Part shown: piece after piece, positions 1 through 10,378 of the stretch
How the letters are laid out: the number at the start of each line of letters is the position of its first letter
Position numbering within the stretch: the first letter of the stretch is position 1
Source: Arthrobacter sp.
GTDB taxonomy: Bacteria; Actinomycetota; Actinomycetes; Actinomycetales; Micrococcaceae
DNA length: 64,000 nt
Direction of reading: 5' to 3'
NCBI RefSeq assembly: GCF_031179985.1
Contig: NZ_JAPSHJ010000006.1
Span: 74,305 to 138,304, forward strand
Program-made: the position numbers and the translations under genes
Notes under the pieces: generated by a model
Seen by the model: the letters and a program-made list of their open reading frames with translations, nothing else
What the model was told of the DNA's origin: nothing
The model's database searches: none

Positions 1-486
1 GGCCATGATGGCCCGCAATGCATCCTCAGCGTCCACCTTGGTTTCAGGGGTGACGGGAATGTGGTGGAACGGGATCCCGTAGAACTCAGCAAGGCCCTGG
101 AGGTCCCGGTGGTTGGAGACGATGGCGGGGATCTCAATGGGCAAGGTTCCCGAGCGCTGCAGGAACAGCAGGTCATTGAGGCAGTGCGCAGACTTGCTGG
201 CCATCAGCAGCGTCCGAACCCTGCGTCCGGCCGGGTTGAGCGTCAACTGCATGTCGAAAGCCCGGGCAACGGGATCCAACGATGTGTGCAGCTCTGCCTG
301 GGAGGCAGTGGTGGTGGCCTCCACCCTCATAAAGAACGTTCCGGTCGCCTGGCTGCCATACTGCTGCGAGTCCGTAATGTTACATCCGGCCAGCAGGAGA
401 GCGCCGGCGACGGCATGCACAATCCCGGGCCGGTCGGGGCAGGAGAGGGTTACAACGTACGAGTCGTTCAGCAGGTCTTCAGTCAC
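1..486 (-). CDS. purU: Formyltetrahydrofolate deformylase, N-terminal part (runs off the left edge)
   Basis: PurU hydrolyses 10-formyl-tetrahydrofolate to formate and tetrahydrofolate in the cytoplasm, balancing the one-carbon pool and feeding formate to purine synthesis. Only the first 162 codons are present. Reading from GTG at 484-486, an N-terminal ACT domain begins with LSCPDRPGIVHAV. The start of the formyltransferase-fold domain follows, with SKSAHCLNDLL and AIVSNHRDL, both typical of PurU; the catalytic C-terminal half lies outside the window. The gene diverges from glyA across about 290 bp, which fits shared folate/glycine physiology. The ribosome site is weak, so the GTG is chosen because the ACT domain starts immediately after it. 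The family assignment is secure; the exact start is less so. Confidence 0.9.
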   Translation of the reverse strand, partial: MTEDLLNDSYVVTLSCPDRPGIVHAVAGALLLAGCNITDSQQYGSQATGTFFMRVEATTTASQAELHTSLDPVARAFDMQLTLNPAGRRVRTLLMASKSAHCLNDLLFLQRSGTLPIEIPAIVSNHRDLQGLAEFYGIPFHHIPVTPETKVDAEDALRAIMA

Positions 487-776
487 GGAAACCAGCCTAC
501 CCGCGCGGGGGTGGCTCCTGTTGTACGCTTAACCGGTCGCAACTGGCGTTGGGTGGCTAACCACCAGGGAGCGGCACTCACGAAGACCACGGATCGTACG
601 CCTGGGCCGAGGGTCATGTTTTGCCGGATGGCAGTGCATGTTGCTGCCGCCTCTTGCTGTGGTTCTCCGTAGCGGCTGTCCCAGTGTTCAAGGGCACCCG
701 TAACCAACGGGCGGAGCCATTCGCCAGCCGGTAGCCTGACCTTTAGCAGTAACCGTTCCCTAGCCAGGAGTTCTTC

Positions 777-2078
777 GTGACTACTTCCACTCCCACGACC
801 TCGTCAGTGGTCAGCAACCAATCGCTGGCCGAGCTTGACCCCGAAATCGCAGCAGTCCTGGACCAGGAGCTCGGCCGTCAGCGCGGCACCCTGGAAATGA
901 TTGCCTCCGAGAACTTCGCTCCCCGCGCCGTGATGGAAGCCCAGGGCTCTGTCCTGACGAACAAGTACGCAGAAGGCTACCCGGGACGCCGCTACTACGG
1001 CGGCTGTGAATATGTCGACGTCGCTGAGCAGTTGGCCATCGACCGCGTCAAGACACTGTTCGGTGCCGAGTACGCCAACGTCCAGCCTCACTCCGGTGCA
1101 CAGGCAAACGCCGCGGCGCTCTCGGCCATGATCACCCCTGGTGACAAGATCCTGGGCCTGTCACTGGCCCACGGCGGACACCTTACGCACGGCATGAAGC
1201 TGAACTTCTCCGGCAAGCTCTACAACGTGGCCGCTTACCAGGTGGAAGAGGACAACTTCCGCATCGACATGGACAAGCTGCGTCAGCAGGCCATTGCGGA
1301 GAAGCCTCAGGTCATCATCGCGGGCTGGTCGGCCTACCCCCGCCACCTTGACTTCGCCGCCTTCCGCTCCATTGCAGACGAGGTAGGAGCACTGCTCTGG
1401 ACCGACATGGCGCACTTCGCCGGACTGGTGGCTGCAGGCCTTCACCCGAGCCCGGTGCCGCACTCCGACGTCGTTACCTCCACTGTCCACAAGACGCTTT
1501 CCGGTCCCCGCTCCGGCGTGATCCTGGCGAAGCAGGAGTGGGCCAAGAAGCTGAACTCCAACGTCTTCCCGGGCCAGCAGGGCGGACCCCTCATGCACGT
1601 TATTGCCGCCAAGGCTGTCGCGTTCAAGATTGCCGGCACCGAAGAGTTCAAGGAGCGCCAGGAACGCGTCCTTGAAGGTGCCAAGATCATTGCTGACCGC
1701 CTCACCCAGTCCGACGTCGCCGAAGCTGGCGTCTCGGTTCTCACCGGCGGCACCGACGTCCACCTGGTCCTGGTGGACCTGCGTAACTCGCAGCTCGATG
1801 GCCAGCAGGCCGAGGACCTCCTGCACTCGGCGGGCATCACCGTCAACCGAAACGCTGTCCCGTTCGACCCCCGCCCGCCGATGGTCACCTCCGGCCTGCG
1901 CATCGGTACGCCCGCCCTGGCCACCCGCGGCTTCGGCGCGGCGGAATTCACAGAGGTCGCAGACATCATCGCCACCGCCCTCAAGTCCGGCGCTGCCACC
2001 GACGTCCGGGCGCTCCAGACCCGTGTGGACAAACTCGCCGCCGACTTCCCGCTGTATCCGCAGCATGAGCAGTGGTAA
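777..2078 (+). CDS. glyA: Serine hydroxymethyltransferase
   Basis: This cytoplasmic PLP enzyme interconverts serine plus THF with glycine plus 5,10-methylene-THF. At 433 residues it is normal length for the family. Visible signatures are EMIASENF and [15 protein letters not shown] near the N-terminus, and the PLP-lysine segment [14 protein letters not shown] with Lys near residue 239. The GTG start is supported by AGGAG at 766-770 with a 6-nt spacer. It ends two bases before folD, so the two are co-transcribed and channel methylene-THF onward. The 290-bp leader shared with purU was read for a glycine- or folate-type riboswitch and none was recognised. Confidence 0.96.
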   Translation: MTTSTPTTSSVVSNQSLAELDPEIAAVLDQELGRQRGTLEMIASENFAPRAVMEAQGSVLTNKYAEGYPGRRYYGGCEYVDVAEQLAIDRVKTLFGAEYANVQPHSGAQANAAALSAMITPGDKILGLSLAHGGHLTHGMKLNFSGKLYNVAAYQVEEDNFRIDMDKLRQQAIAEKPQVIIAGWSAYPRHLDFAAFRSIADEVGALLWTDMAHFAGLVAAGLHPSPVPHSDVVTSTVHKTLSGPRSGVILAKQEWAKKLNSNVFPGQQGGPLMHVIAAKAVAFKIAGTEEFKERQERVLEGAKIIADRLTQSDVAEAGVSVLTGGTDVHLVLVDLRNSQLDGQQAEDLLHSAGITVNRNAVPFDPRPPMVTSGLRIGTPALATRGFGAAEFTEVADIIATALKSGAATDVRALQTRVDKLAADFPLYPQHEQW

Positions 2079-2080
2079 GC

Positions 2081-2986
2081 ATGGTTTCCACCGGCTCTCA
2101 GGGCACTGCCCGGGTTCTTGACGGCAAGGCAGTGGCTGCTGCCATCAAGACGGAACTGACTGAGCGCGTCACCGCACTTAAGGCCAAGGGAGTAGTTCCC
2201 GGCCTTGGCACTGTGCTGGTGGGCTCCGACCCGGGAAGCACCTGGTACGTGGCCGGAAAGCACAAGGACTGCGCAGAGGTTGGCATCACGTCCATCCGGC
2301 GCGACCTCCCGGATAATGCCACCCAGGAGGAGTTGCTTGACGTTATCCGGGAGCTGAATGAGAACCCGGACTGCACCGGCTACATCGTCCAGCTTCCGTT
2401 ACCCAAACACATCGACCAGGACGTCATCCTTGAGGCCATGGACCCTGACAAGGACGCCGATGGCCTGCACCCGATGAACCTCGGACGGCTTGTGGCCAAC
2501 GTCAGCGGACCGATGAAATCCCCTTTGCCCTGTACTCCCAAGGGATGCGTGGAGTTGCTGACCCGTCACGGGATCGATCTCAACGGCAAGCGGGTGCTGG
2601 TGGTAGGCCGCGGTGTCACCATCGGCCGCCCGGTTGGATTACTCTTGACCCGCAAAGACGTCAACGCCACGGTCATTCTGGCCCACACAGGCACCACAGA
2701 CCTGCCCGCCGAACTCCGGCAGGCCGACGTCGTGATTGCCGCTGCCGGCCAGCCGCACATGATCAAGGCACAGGACCTCAAACCGGGGGCCATAGTGCTC
2801 GACGTCGGTGTGAGCCGTGTGGACGACGGCAACGGTAAGGCTGTTGTCACCGGAGACGTTCATCCTGAGGCCGCCGATGTTGCAGCCTGGTTGTCGCCCA
2901 ACCCGGGCGGCGTGGGTCCGATGACCCGCGCGATGCTGCTTGAGAACGTAGTGGAATCAGCGGAGCGGCAAGCGGGACTGGCTTGA
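2081..2986 (+). CDS. folD: Bifunctional methylene-THF dehydrogenase / methenyl-THF cyclohydrolase
   Basis: FolD oxidises 5,10-methylene-THF to methenyl-THF and hydrolyses it to 10-formyl-THF. It therefore links GlyA to purine and formyl-Met synthesis and, with PurU, closes a one-carbon cycle within 3 kb. The protein has 301 residues. The catalytic YVAGK stretch is near residue 50, followed by QLPLPKH and the Rossmann signature [13 protein letters not shown]. The ATG at 2081 is preferred over an in-frame GTG at 2072 that overlaps the glyA stop. Two leucines are encoded by the rare codon TTA (2399 and 2639), which is unusual in DNA this GC-rich. A strong terminator follows. Confidence 0.95.
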   Translation: MVSTGSQGTARVLDGKAVAAAIKTELTERVTALKAKGVVPGLGTVLVGSDPGSTWYVAGKHKDCAEVGITSIRRDLPDNATQEELLDVIRELNENPDCTGYIVQLPLPKHIDQDVILEAMDPDKDADGLHPMNLGRLVANVSGPMKSPLPCTPKGCVELLTRHGIDLNGKRVLVVGRGVTIGRPVGLLLTRKDVNATVILAHTGTTDLPAELRQADVVIAAAGQPHMIKAQDLKPGAIVLDVGVSRVDDGNGKAVVTGDVHPEAADVAAWLSPNPGGVGPMTRAMLLENVVESAERQAGLA

Positions 2987-3029
2987 CTCGGGCTGTAGCC
3001 GCGTAAAGCTGCGCAGTTGTGAATCGAAA

Positions 3030-3071
3030 AAGGGTATCCGGCCATTGAGTGGCCGGGTACCCTTCGTCTTT
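3030..3071 (+). terminator. Rho-independent terminator after glyA-folD
   Basis: A 15-bp stem with one mismatch (3030-3044 with 3050-3064) and a 5-nt loop is followed by CGTCTTT. It lies 43 bp after the folD stop and ends the glyA-folD transcript. Confidence 0.85.
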
Positions 3072-3198
3072 AATGACTGCCCCGTATTTGGGACTACGGC
3101 CGGGCTCTGTGGAATATCCCAAATCGAATGGATTTTTTGAGAGGGAACTCTTTCTTTGTTCGAATATGAGTACTAGCGTTAGGTGGGTGCCAGAACTC

Positions 3199-4176
3199 GT
3201 GTCGAAAGAAAAAGCATCCTCCCGCCCTCCCCGTAATGACAGCAAAGACGCCGACGAGTACGTCATTTCCGCGCAGAACCTCAGCAAAACCTACGGCGAC
3301 GTCATCGCCGTCGACGATATTTCCTTCAATGTCCCGGCTGGTGAAGCCTTTGGGCTGCTTGGGCCGAACGGCGCGGGCAAGTCGACCACCATGAAGATGA
3401 TCGGTGGCGTCTCGCAGCGCACTTCCGGCCAACTCACCATCATGGGCCTTGATCCTGACCAGCATGGACCTGAGGTGCGTGCCCACTTGGGGGTTGTGCC
3501 GCAGCAGGACAACCTGGACGAGGAACTGCGTGTCCGCGACAACCTCCTGGTCTATGGACGCTACTTCGGGCTGCCCATGAGCTACCTGCGGCCCAAGGCT
3601 GACGAACTCCTCCAATTTGCGCAGCTGACGGACAAGGCGAAGTCCAAGGTGGATGCGTTGTCCGGCGGCATGAAGCGCCGCCTGACCATTGCGCGCTCGC
3701 TGATCAATGAGCCACGGATCCTGTTGCTGGACGAACCCACCACCGGCCTTGATCCCCAGGCGCGCCACATCCTCTGGGACAGGCTCTTCCGACTCAAGGA
3801 ACAAGGCGTCACGCTGATCCTGACCACCCACTATATGGATGAGGCTGAACAGCTCTGCGACCGGCTGATCGTGGTGGACAAGGGAAAGATTATGGCTGAA
3901 GGATCCCCGGCCAGCTTGATCAGGGAGTACTCCACCCGTGAAGTGCTGGAATTGAGATTCGGGTCCGAACGCAATACTTCCATTGGTGCGGAGCTGGTGG
4001 GAATCGGCGAAAGGATTGAGACCCTTCCGGACCGGGTGCTCATTTATGCCGAGGACGGGGAAGCCGCTCTTGAACAGGTGTCTGCCCGCGGCCTCCATCC
4101 CCTGACGTCGCTGGTCCGCCGGTCGTCGCTCGAAGACGTATTCCTTCGCCTCACAGGGAGGAGCCTCGTTGACTGA
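3199..4176 (+). CDS. ABC-2 type exporter, ATP-binding protein (NodI/DrrA-like)
   Basis: This is the ATPase of an ABC-2 export system. Walker A is GPNGAGKST near residues 55-63, the signature loop LSGGMKRRLTIARSL near 155, and Walker B LLLDEPTTGLDP near 175-186. The C-terminal region is the regulatory tail typical of the NodI/DrrA group, which serves drug, polysaccharide or lipid exporters; the substrate cannot be told from sequence. GTG at 3199 is chosen because the extra upstream residues from an ATG at 3166 look non-conserved and a possible promoter (TTGTTC-N17-TTAGGT) would start transcription close to 3190. The stop overlaps the next gene by 8 bp, indicating translational coupling. Confidence 0.88.
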   Translation: MSKEKASSRPPRNDSKDADEYVISAQNLSKTYGDVIAVDDISFNVPAGEAFGLLGPNGAGKSTTMKMIGGVSQRTSGQLTIMGLDPDQHGPEVRAHLGVVPQQDNLDEELRVRDNLLVYGRYFGLPMSYLRPKADELLQFAQLTDKAKSKVDALSGGMKRRLTIARSLINEPRILLLDEPTTGLDPQARHILWDRLFRLKEQGVTLILTTHYMDEAEQLCDRLIVVDKGKIMAEGSPASLIREYSTREVLELRFGSERNTSIGAELVGIGERIETLPDRVLIYAEDGEAALEQVSARGLHPLTSLVRRSSLEDVFLRLTGRSLVD

Positions 4177-5047
4177 ACCGCAAGCAGCAACTGTTTCAGG
4201 CGGCGGCGGAGCGGGTCCAGTTACGCTCCGCCGCGCGCATTCTCCGGAGATCTCTGCCGCCCGTGCCCGCCGCTGGGGTGCTTTCTACTACATGGAACAG
4301 GTCCTTCGCGTGATGAAGGGCTACAGCTGGACCATCGTGATGTACGGGGTAGGGCAACCTGTCGCCTACCTGTTCGCCATGGGGGTGGGATTGGCCACCC
4401 TCGTGGATGCCAACAGCACCTCAGCGTTCGGCGGGGTGAGCTATCTTGTGTTCATCGCCCCTGCCCTGCTGGTCTCCGCCTCCGTGATGACAGCAGCCAA
4501 CGAATTCACGTTCCCCGTGATGGACGGCTTCAAGTGGCGCCGCATCTATTACGGCCCCCATGCTTCACCGTTGACCCCGTCACAGATCGCCAGCGGGCAC
4601 GCCATGGCTGTCACCCTGCGCTTCGTGGTCCAATCCGCCCTTTACTTCGTGGTTGTGGCGCTCTTCGGCGCCTCGCCCAGCGGCTGGGGATGGGTATCCG
4701 TGCTGGTGGCAACCCTCGCCGGATTGTCCTTCGGGCTTCCCCTGATGGCCTATTCAGCTTCGATCAAGGAAGACAAAGGCCAGTTCGCTATGGTTATGCG
4801 CTTCATCGTGATGCCGTTGTTCCTGTTCTCCGGCACATTCTTTCCGCTCGACACCTTGCCGCTGGTGGTGCGCTGGATCGGCTGGATCTCGCCCATCTGG
4901 CATGGCACTGAGCTGGGGAGGGTCTTCAGTTACGGCTACGAGGAGGCTCCGCTCCTGACCATCGTCCACATCGTGTTCCTCATCAGCCTGGCGGCCGTGG
5001 GATGGGTTCTGACCAAGCGGCAGTTCGAGAAAAGGATGGCCTCATGA
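4169..5047 (+). CDS. ABC-2 type exporter permease, first subunit
   Basis: Integral membrane subunit of the exporter, 292 residues with about six predicted helices after a roughly 45-residue cytoplasmic N-terminus rich in Gly, Ala and Arg. The C-terminal half shows the ABC-2 family pattern, including MRFIVMPLFLFSGTFFPL before the last helices. The TTG start at 4169 has AGGGAGGAG directly upstream and overlaps the end of the ATPase gene. It resembles the permease encoded next door (GTFFPL versus ATFYPL segments), so the two probably form a heterodimer around the ATPase. Confidence 0.88.
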   Translation: MTEPQAATVSGGGGAGPVTLRRAHSPEISAARARRWGAFYYMEQVLRVMKGYSWTIVMYGVGQPVAYLFAMGVGLATLVDANSTSAFGGVSYLVFIAPALLVSASVMTAANEFTFPVMDGFKWRRIYYGPHASPLTPSQIASGHAMAVTLRFVVQSALYFVVVALFGASPSGWGWVSVLVATLAGLSFGLPLMAYSASIKEDKGQFAMVMRFIVMPLFLFSGTFFPLDTLPLVVRWIGWISPIWHGTELGRVFSYGYEEAPLLTIVHIVFLISLAAVGWVLTKRQFEKRMAS

Positions 5048-5877
5048 GCGTCCTCACCGAGGGCCACAGCGTTACCGAGGCCGCTCGCAACAGGTCCTTC
5101 GGTCCTCTCTATTCACGCAACGTCAAGGCGGTAGTGGCGCGCGGCCTCATGGCAACCAAGAGCAGCAACTGGATGGTGATGCTCTCGGGATTCTTCGAAC
5201 CTGTGCTGTTCCTTATTTCCATGGGGGTCGGGCTCGGAGCCATTGTTGGTACGGTCCAGGGTCCGGGCGGTTCGGAAATCAGTTACACCGCCTACATCGC
5301 CCCGGCGTTGCTGGCTGTTTCGGCCATGAACGGAGCGGTCTACGACTCCACTTGGAATGTGTTCTTCAAGATGAACTTCGCCAAGCTGTACCAGGGGATG
5401 CTCTACACCTCACTGGGTCCTCTTGACGTGGCCATGGGGGAGATCTTCCTGGCGCTGCTGCGCGGGCTGCTGTACGCCACAGGCTTCACCGCCGTGATGG
5501 GCCTGATGGGCCTGATCACCACGCCGTGGGCGCTGCTCATGATTCCAGCGGCGGTGCTTATAGCTTTTGGGTTTGCCAGCTTCGGCATGGGTATCACGAG
5601 TTTCATGAAGACCTTCCAGCAGATGGACTGGATCAACTTCGTGATGCTCCCGATGTTCCTCTTCAGCGCCACCTTCTACCCGCTCAGCGTCTACCCGCAG
5701 ACCATCCAGTGGTTCATCCAGGCGATGCCGCTCTGGCATGGGGTGGAGCTCCTACGGCAAATCAGCGTGGGCGTGTTCACCCCGGCCACTCCAATCCACG
5801 TTGGCTACTACCTGGTGATGATCGTGCTGGGTGTACTCCTGACCACCGGACGGCTCCGCAAGTTGTTCCTGAAGTAG
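5044..5877 (+). CDS. ABC-2 type exporter permease, second subunit
   Basis: Second membrane subunit, 277 residues, with about six hydrophobic helices and the conserved segment MLPMFLFSATFYPLSVYP near residue 200. Its ATG overlaps the stop of the first permease (ATGA at 5044-5047), and AAGGA lies upstream. This completes a three-gene exporter operon (ATPase plus two permeases) of the kind found with nodulation-factor, daunorubicin or teichoic-acid-like exporters. No biosynthetic genes are adjacent, so the cargo stays unknown. Confidence 0.88.
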   Translation: MSVLTEGHSVTEAARNRSFGPLYSRNVKAVVARGLMATKSSNWMVMLSGFFEPVLFLISMGVGLGAIVGTVQGPGGSEISYTAYIAPALLAVSAMNGAVYDSTWNVFFKMNFAKLYQGMLYTSLGPLDVAMGEIFLALLRGLLYATGFTAVMGLMGLITTPWALLMIPAAVLIAFGFASFGMGITSFMKTFQQMDWINFVMLPMFLFSATFYPLSVYPQTIQWFIQAMPLWHGVELLRQISVGVFTPATPIHVGYYLVMIVLGVLLTTGRLRKLFLK

Positions 5878-6037
5878 GCTCCTCAAGTTGTCGTGAAGCC
5901 GTTGCTCCGTTCGCCCGCGGTGGAAGCGGGCATGGAGCCACTGTTGCGTTTGCCATACTTGGTGTATGCGATCACTGGGCAATCCCGCGTCTCCCTCCCA
6001 ACCAGGCAACTCCGAACCGGCCAAGCGAGGGTTCAGT

Positions 6038-6544
6038 ATGTTCCGCATCAGCGGGCTGGGGATGACGGTTTTCATCATCGCCTTCCTGGTGGCTGTTATT
6101 TTCGCAGCAAATCAGAACGACGTCGTGGGCTGGGTTGTCGCCATCATCGCCTTCTTCTGGCTGGCCTTGGCGGCCTTCGTGGTCCTCAGCATCCAAAGGG
6201 CGGCCAAGAAGGCCGGGGCAAAAATCACAGAGGCGCAGAACGCGTTTAACTCGGCCGCAGGCCTCGCGCCTTCACCGTCCAGCTCCGGCCGGGGTGGGAC
6301 CCGTCTGGTGGCCGAGCGCAGCAATGCCGATGAGGTGCGCGACTTGAAGCTGGATCACTCCTTCAAGATCGTTCAGGTTCAGGTGCGAGTGGTGGAGAAA
6401 GAGCGGGAAAAGGGCGCGGCCGCGGACCAGGACACCATTGCCCGGGCCCTGGAGACCATCGAGATCACGGCCACCAATGCAAGGGACATGATCAAGTCCT
6501 CGGGCGGTAACGACCAGCCCGTCAGCGGAACCATCATCGACTAG
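6038..6544 (+). CDS. Small membrane protein with two TM helices and charged cytoplasmic tail
   Basis: I do not recognise a named family. From ATG at 6038 (GAGGG 7-8 nt upstream) the protein has 168 residues. Two adjacent hydrophobic segments come first (MTVFIIAFLVAVIFA and VVAIIAFFWLALAAFVVLSI), then a soluble tail of about 110 residues. The tail holds a Ser/Pro/Gly linker and a helical, charged stretch (QVRVVEKEREKGAAADQDTI). An in-frame ATG at 5966 would add 24 residues of low-complexity sequence and cannot be excluded. It lies between an exporter and xthA with no strong functional clue. Confidence 0.7.
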   Translation: MFRISGLGMTVFIIAFLVAVIFAANQNDVVGWVVAIIAFFWLALAAFVVLSIQRAAKKAGAKITEAQNAFNSAAGLAPSPSSSGRGGTRLVAERSNADEVRDLKLDHSFKIVQVQVRVVEKEREKGAAADQDTIARALETIEITATNARDMIKSSGGNDQPVSGTIID

Positions 6545-6554
6545 AGTAGTGCGG

Positions 6555-7388
6555 GTGACCTCGGCTTTGAAGAAGGACTACCTTCGTATCGCATCAGTAA
6601 ACGTCAACGGACTACGTGCTGCCTACAAGAAGGGCATGTCCGCATGGCTGGAGCCCCGTGAGGTCGACATCCTGTGCCTCCAGGAAGTCCGCGCGCCGGA
6701 CGCCGTCGTGCGGGAACTCCTGGGCGAGGGCTGGCACATCCTGCATGCTGAAGCCGAGGCCAAAGGCCGTGCCGGTGTCGCGATCGCTTCCCGCTCGGAG
6801 CCTGTGGCCACGCGCTCAGGTATCGGGGACGATTACTTCGCTACCACCGGCCGCTGGGTTGAGGCGGACTTCTACGTCACCGATACCGCAGGCCAAACGT
6901 CTCAGCTGACCGTCGCCAGCGCCTACGTACATTCAGGCGAGGCCGGTACGCCCAAGCAGGACGACAAGTTCCGTTTTCTGGACGTCATGAGCACCCGTCT
7001 GCCGGAGCTGGCCAAGCACAGCGACCACGCCTTGGTGGTGGGCGATCTGAACGTCGGGCACACCGAATTAGATATCAGGAACTGGAAGGGCAACGTCAAG
7101 CGTGCCGGCTTCCTGCCTGAAGAGCGCGCTTACTTTGACCGTTTTTTCGGTGAAGAAATCGGATGGAAGGATGTCCACAGGGGCCTGGCAGGAAATGTTG
7201 ATGGCCCGTACACCTGGTGGTCACAGCGGGGTAAGGCCTTCGACGCGGACACAGGCTGGCGCATCGACTACCACATGGCTACTCCCGGCCTCGCCGCCGC
7301 GGCATTTTCCGCGGTTGTGGACAGGGCCGCTTCATGGGACACCCGCTTCTCCGACCATGCACCGCTGGTAGTGGACTACCGGCTCTAA
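6555..7388 (+). CDS. xthA: Exodeoxyribonuclease III / AP endonuclease
   Basis: Mg-dependent exonuclease III family enzyme that incises abasic sites and removes 3' blocking groups during base-excision repair. Motifs in order are SVNVNGLRAAYKKG, CLQEVR (metal-binding Glu), GDLNVGHTELDIRN (catalytic Asp and Asn), the WRIDY region and C-terminal SDHAPLVVDY with the catalytic His. At about 277 residues it is the normal size. GTG at 6555 or 6549 are both possible. A -10-like TAGAGT at 6542-6547 would put the transcript start at about 6554, so a leaderless start at 6555 is preferred. Confidence 0.93.
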   Translation: MTSALKKDYLRIASVNVNGLRAAYKKGMSAWLEPREVDILCLQEVRAPDAVVRELLGEGWHILHAEAEAKGRAGVAIASRSEPVATRSGIGDDYFATTGRWVEADFYVTDTAGQTSQLTVASAYVHSGEAGTPKQDDKFRFLDVMSTRLPELAKHSDHALVVGDLNVGHTELDIRNWKGNVKRAGFLPEERAYFDRFFGEEIGWKDVHRGLAGNVDGPYTWWSQRGKAFDADTGWRIDYHMATPGLAAAAFSAVVDRAASWDTRFSDHAPLVVDYRL

Positions 7389-8507
<1,119 letters not shown>

Positions 8508-8511
8508 CCCG

Positions 8512-9261
8512 ATGTCCGCTGCGAGTAAAGTCTCATCAAACCAAGTCTCCAACACCACAGCACGTGGCGCGGGGAAGTCAGTTGATGACGCTGTGACCCG
8601 AAAGAACGCGCAACGGCGCCTTCCAGCGCAGCGTGACCTTGAAGTGCAGCAGGGCCGTTCGACACAGCGTGACCTTGAAGCACAGCGTGATCCTGATACA
8701 CAGACTGAAGGCATGAGCGTCGGGGTCATCCTGGGCTTTCCGCCGGACATCGCATTGGAACTCCAGCAGTGGCGGGCATCGTTCGGCGACCCCATGGCTG
8801 ATGTGATCCCGGCGCACATCACGCTGGTCACCACCACACTGACGGACGATTGGGAAGCGACGCTGAGCCATGTCCGCGAAGTGGCCAGGAACCAGGAGCC
8901 TTTCACCGTCAGCATCGCTGGAACCGGGTCCTTCCGCCCCGTCTCCCCGGTGGTGTTCCTCAACGTCGAGGACGGGTTCGGGGCTTGTGTGGATCTCCAT
9001 GAGAGGCTGCAGACCGGCCCTCTTGAGCGTGACCTCCCTTTTGCCTACCACCCCCATGTGACCATCGCCCACGATGTTGCCCCCGAGAGCCTCGACGAGG
9101 CCGAAACGGTGTTGAAGGACTACAGGGCCACCTTCCCTGTGGTTAGCATGGGACTCTACGAGCACGACACCAACGGCATCTGGCAGCTACGGGAAGAGTT
9201 GGATTTTGGTATCGAAACTGACCACCCCCGAGGGGCGGACAGCTCAGCGCGGTCCCGCTGA
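8512..9261 (+). CDS. 2'-5' RNA ligase / phosphoesterase family protein with repeat-rich N-terminus
   Basis: The C-terminal ~180 residues belong to the 2H phosphoesterase / 2'-5' RNA ligase superfamily. Two HxT motifs are visible, in PAHITLVTTT and YHPHVTIAHD, which supply the paired catalytic His residues. The cellular substrate of such actinobacterial proteins is not established. The first ~67 residues from ATG at 8512 are polar and hold three copies of a 15-bp unit encoding QRDLE or QRDPD (8629, 8665, 8683). The conserved domain starts at an internal ATG (8713), but that one lacks a well-spaced ribosome site. The 3' end overlaps the next gene by 56 bp. Confidence 0.8.
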   Translation: MSAASKVSSNQVSNTTARGAGKSVDDAVTRKNAQRRLPAQRDLEVQQGRSTQRDLEAQRDPDTQTEGMSVGVILGFPPDIALELQQWRASFGDPMADVIPAHITLVTTTLTDDWEATLSHVREVARNQEPFTVSIAGTGSFRPVSPVVFLNVEDGFGACVDLHERLQTGPLERDLPFAYHPHVTIAHDVAPESLDEAETVLKDYRATFPVVSMGLYEHDTNGIWQLREELDFGIETDHPRGADSSARSR

Positions 9262-10378
9262 CCAGCCCCCCGCTGACAAGCCCCTGCCCACCAACCTGGC
9301 CCAGCTGCAGCTGGAGATTATCCGCAGGAAGCTGGAGTGGGGCAAAACCCGCCGTGCTGGCGGCGGCCCCCTCAAATCCCTGACGGCGATGGTCCAGTGG
9401 CTCGTCGCCCGGCTCAACGTCCTTCGCCCCGTACGGGCCATGCAGCAGTACAACCTTCAGCGCGGGCCACTCCTGAGCGCCGGTATCGGCTTCAACATGT
9501 TCTTTTCCATCACGGGTCTGCTCACCACCGGCTTCTCCATTGCAGGCCTGGCGCTGCGCGATCAGCCGGCACTCCTGGACAGAATCGTCAGCAGTGTATC
9601 GGCTGCCGCGCCTGGACTGCTGACAACAGAGAGCAAGGAAGGCCTGGTGGCCCCGGAGGAACTGCTGAACCCCGACGGGCTGGGCTGGACAGCCGTTATA
9701 GCCGCCGTAGTAACAGTAGTGACGTCCCTCCGCTGGATTGGCGGCATGCGCGGCGGCTTGCGGATAATCCATGAGTTGCCTCCGCTGACGATGAATCCTG
9801 TGCTCCTGAAGCTGAAAGAGGCAGGGATACTTCTGCTGCTCGGTGTTGCGCTTGTAGTCAGCGCAGGTGCTTCCCTGGTCTTCGGCACTGCTGCCGGCTG
9901 GGTGACGGAGCAGTTCCGGCTTGACGCTTTGCTCTCAGGGCCTTTGACCACATCCATTAAGATCGGCGTGCCGCTGGTGCTGGCGTGGATGACGGCCGTC
10001 ATCATGTTCCGACTGGCGGGCGGCTTGAAGTTGTCCCGCCGGGCGCTGCTGGAGGGAACCATCCTTGCGGCGCTGGGAACCGGTGTCCTGCAGATCTTCA
10101 GCACGGATTTGCTGGCAAGCGCCGGGCGGAATCCGATCCTGGCCCCGTTCGCGATCATTATCGGCCTGTTGATCTGGTTCAACCTGGTCAGCCAGGTGTA
10201 TCTGATGGCTGCGGCCTGGTCCAAGGTACGCGAGGAGGACCTCAAAAGGGCGCCCACCGGCAAAATAACGGGCTGGGGTCCCCGTCGGGTGCAGCCCGGT
10301 AAAACCCCGGTCGATCCGGAGCGTGCGCTGGAGGCTACCGTCCGGCGTCGAGGTACTGATCGGCCCAAGCAGAAATAA
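9206..10378 (+). CDS. YihY/BrkB family inner-membrane protein
   Basis: Polytopic membrane protein of the YihY (formerly tRNA-processing ribonuclease BN) family, whose role is unresolved; 390 residues with six or so helices. The typical family entry ALSAGIGFNM-like segment appears as LSAGIGFNMFFSITGLL near residue 90. Further helices run to FAIIIGLLIWFNLVSQVYLM near 310-330, followed by a basic tail. The TTG at 9206 has GGAAGAG 7 nt upstream and overlaps the preceding gene in another frame. The 3' end overlaps the convergent hydrolase gene by 44 bp. Confidence 0.87.
   Translation: MVSKLTTPEGRTAQRGPADQPPADKPLPTNLAQLQLEIIRRKLEWGKTRRAGGGPLKSLTAMVQWLVARLNVLRPVRAMQQYNLQRGPLLSAGIGFNMFFSITGLLTTGFSIAGLALRDQPALLDRIVSSVSAAAPGLLTTESKEGLVAPEELLNPDGLGWTAVIAAVVTVVTSLRWIGGMRGGLRIIHELPPLTMNPVLLKLKEAGILLLLGVALVVSAGASLVFGTAAGWVTEQFRLDALLSGPLTTSIKIGVPLVLAWMTAVIMFRLAGGLKLSRRALLEGTILAALGTGVLQIFSTDLLASAGRNPILAPFAIIIGLLIWFNLVSQVYLMAAAWSKVREEDLKRAPTGKITGWGPRRVQPGKTPVDPERALEATVRRRGTDRPKQK

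Noticed and set aside
483..707. Minus-strand ORF of 74 codons in the purU-glyA gap
   Set aside because: No ribosome site or family, overlaps the purU start in another frame, composition typical of non-coding high-GC DNA.
487..776. Possible riboswitch in the glyA leader
   Set aside because: I looked for glycine- and tetrahydrofolate-type conserved cores and saw neither; only short non-specific palindromes are present.
2072..2080. Upstream GTG start for folD
   Set aside because: Overlaps the glyA stop and adds three residues without family support; ATG 2081 suffices.
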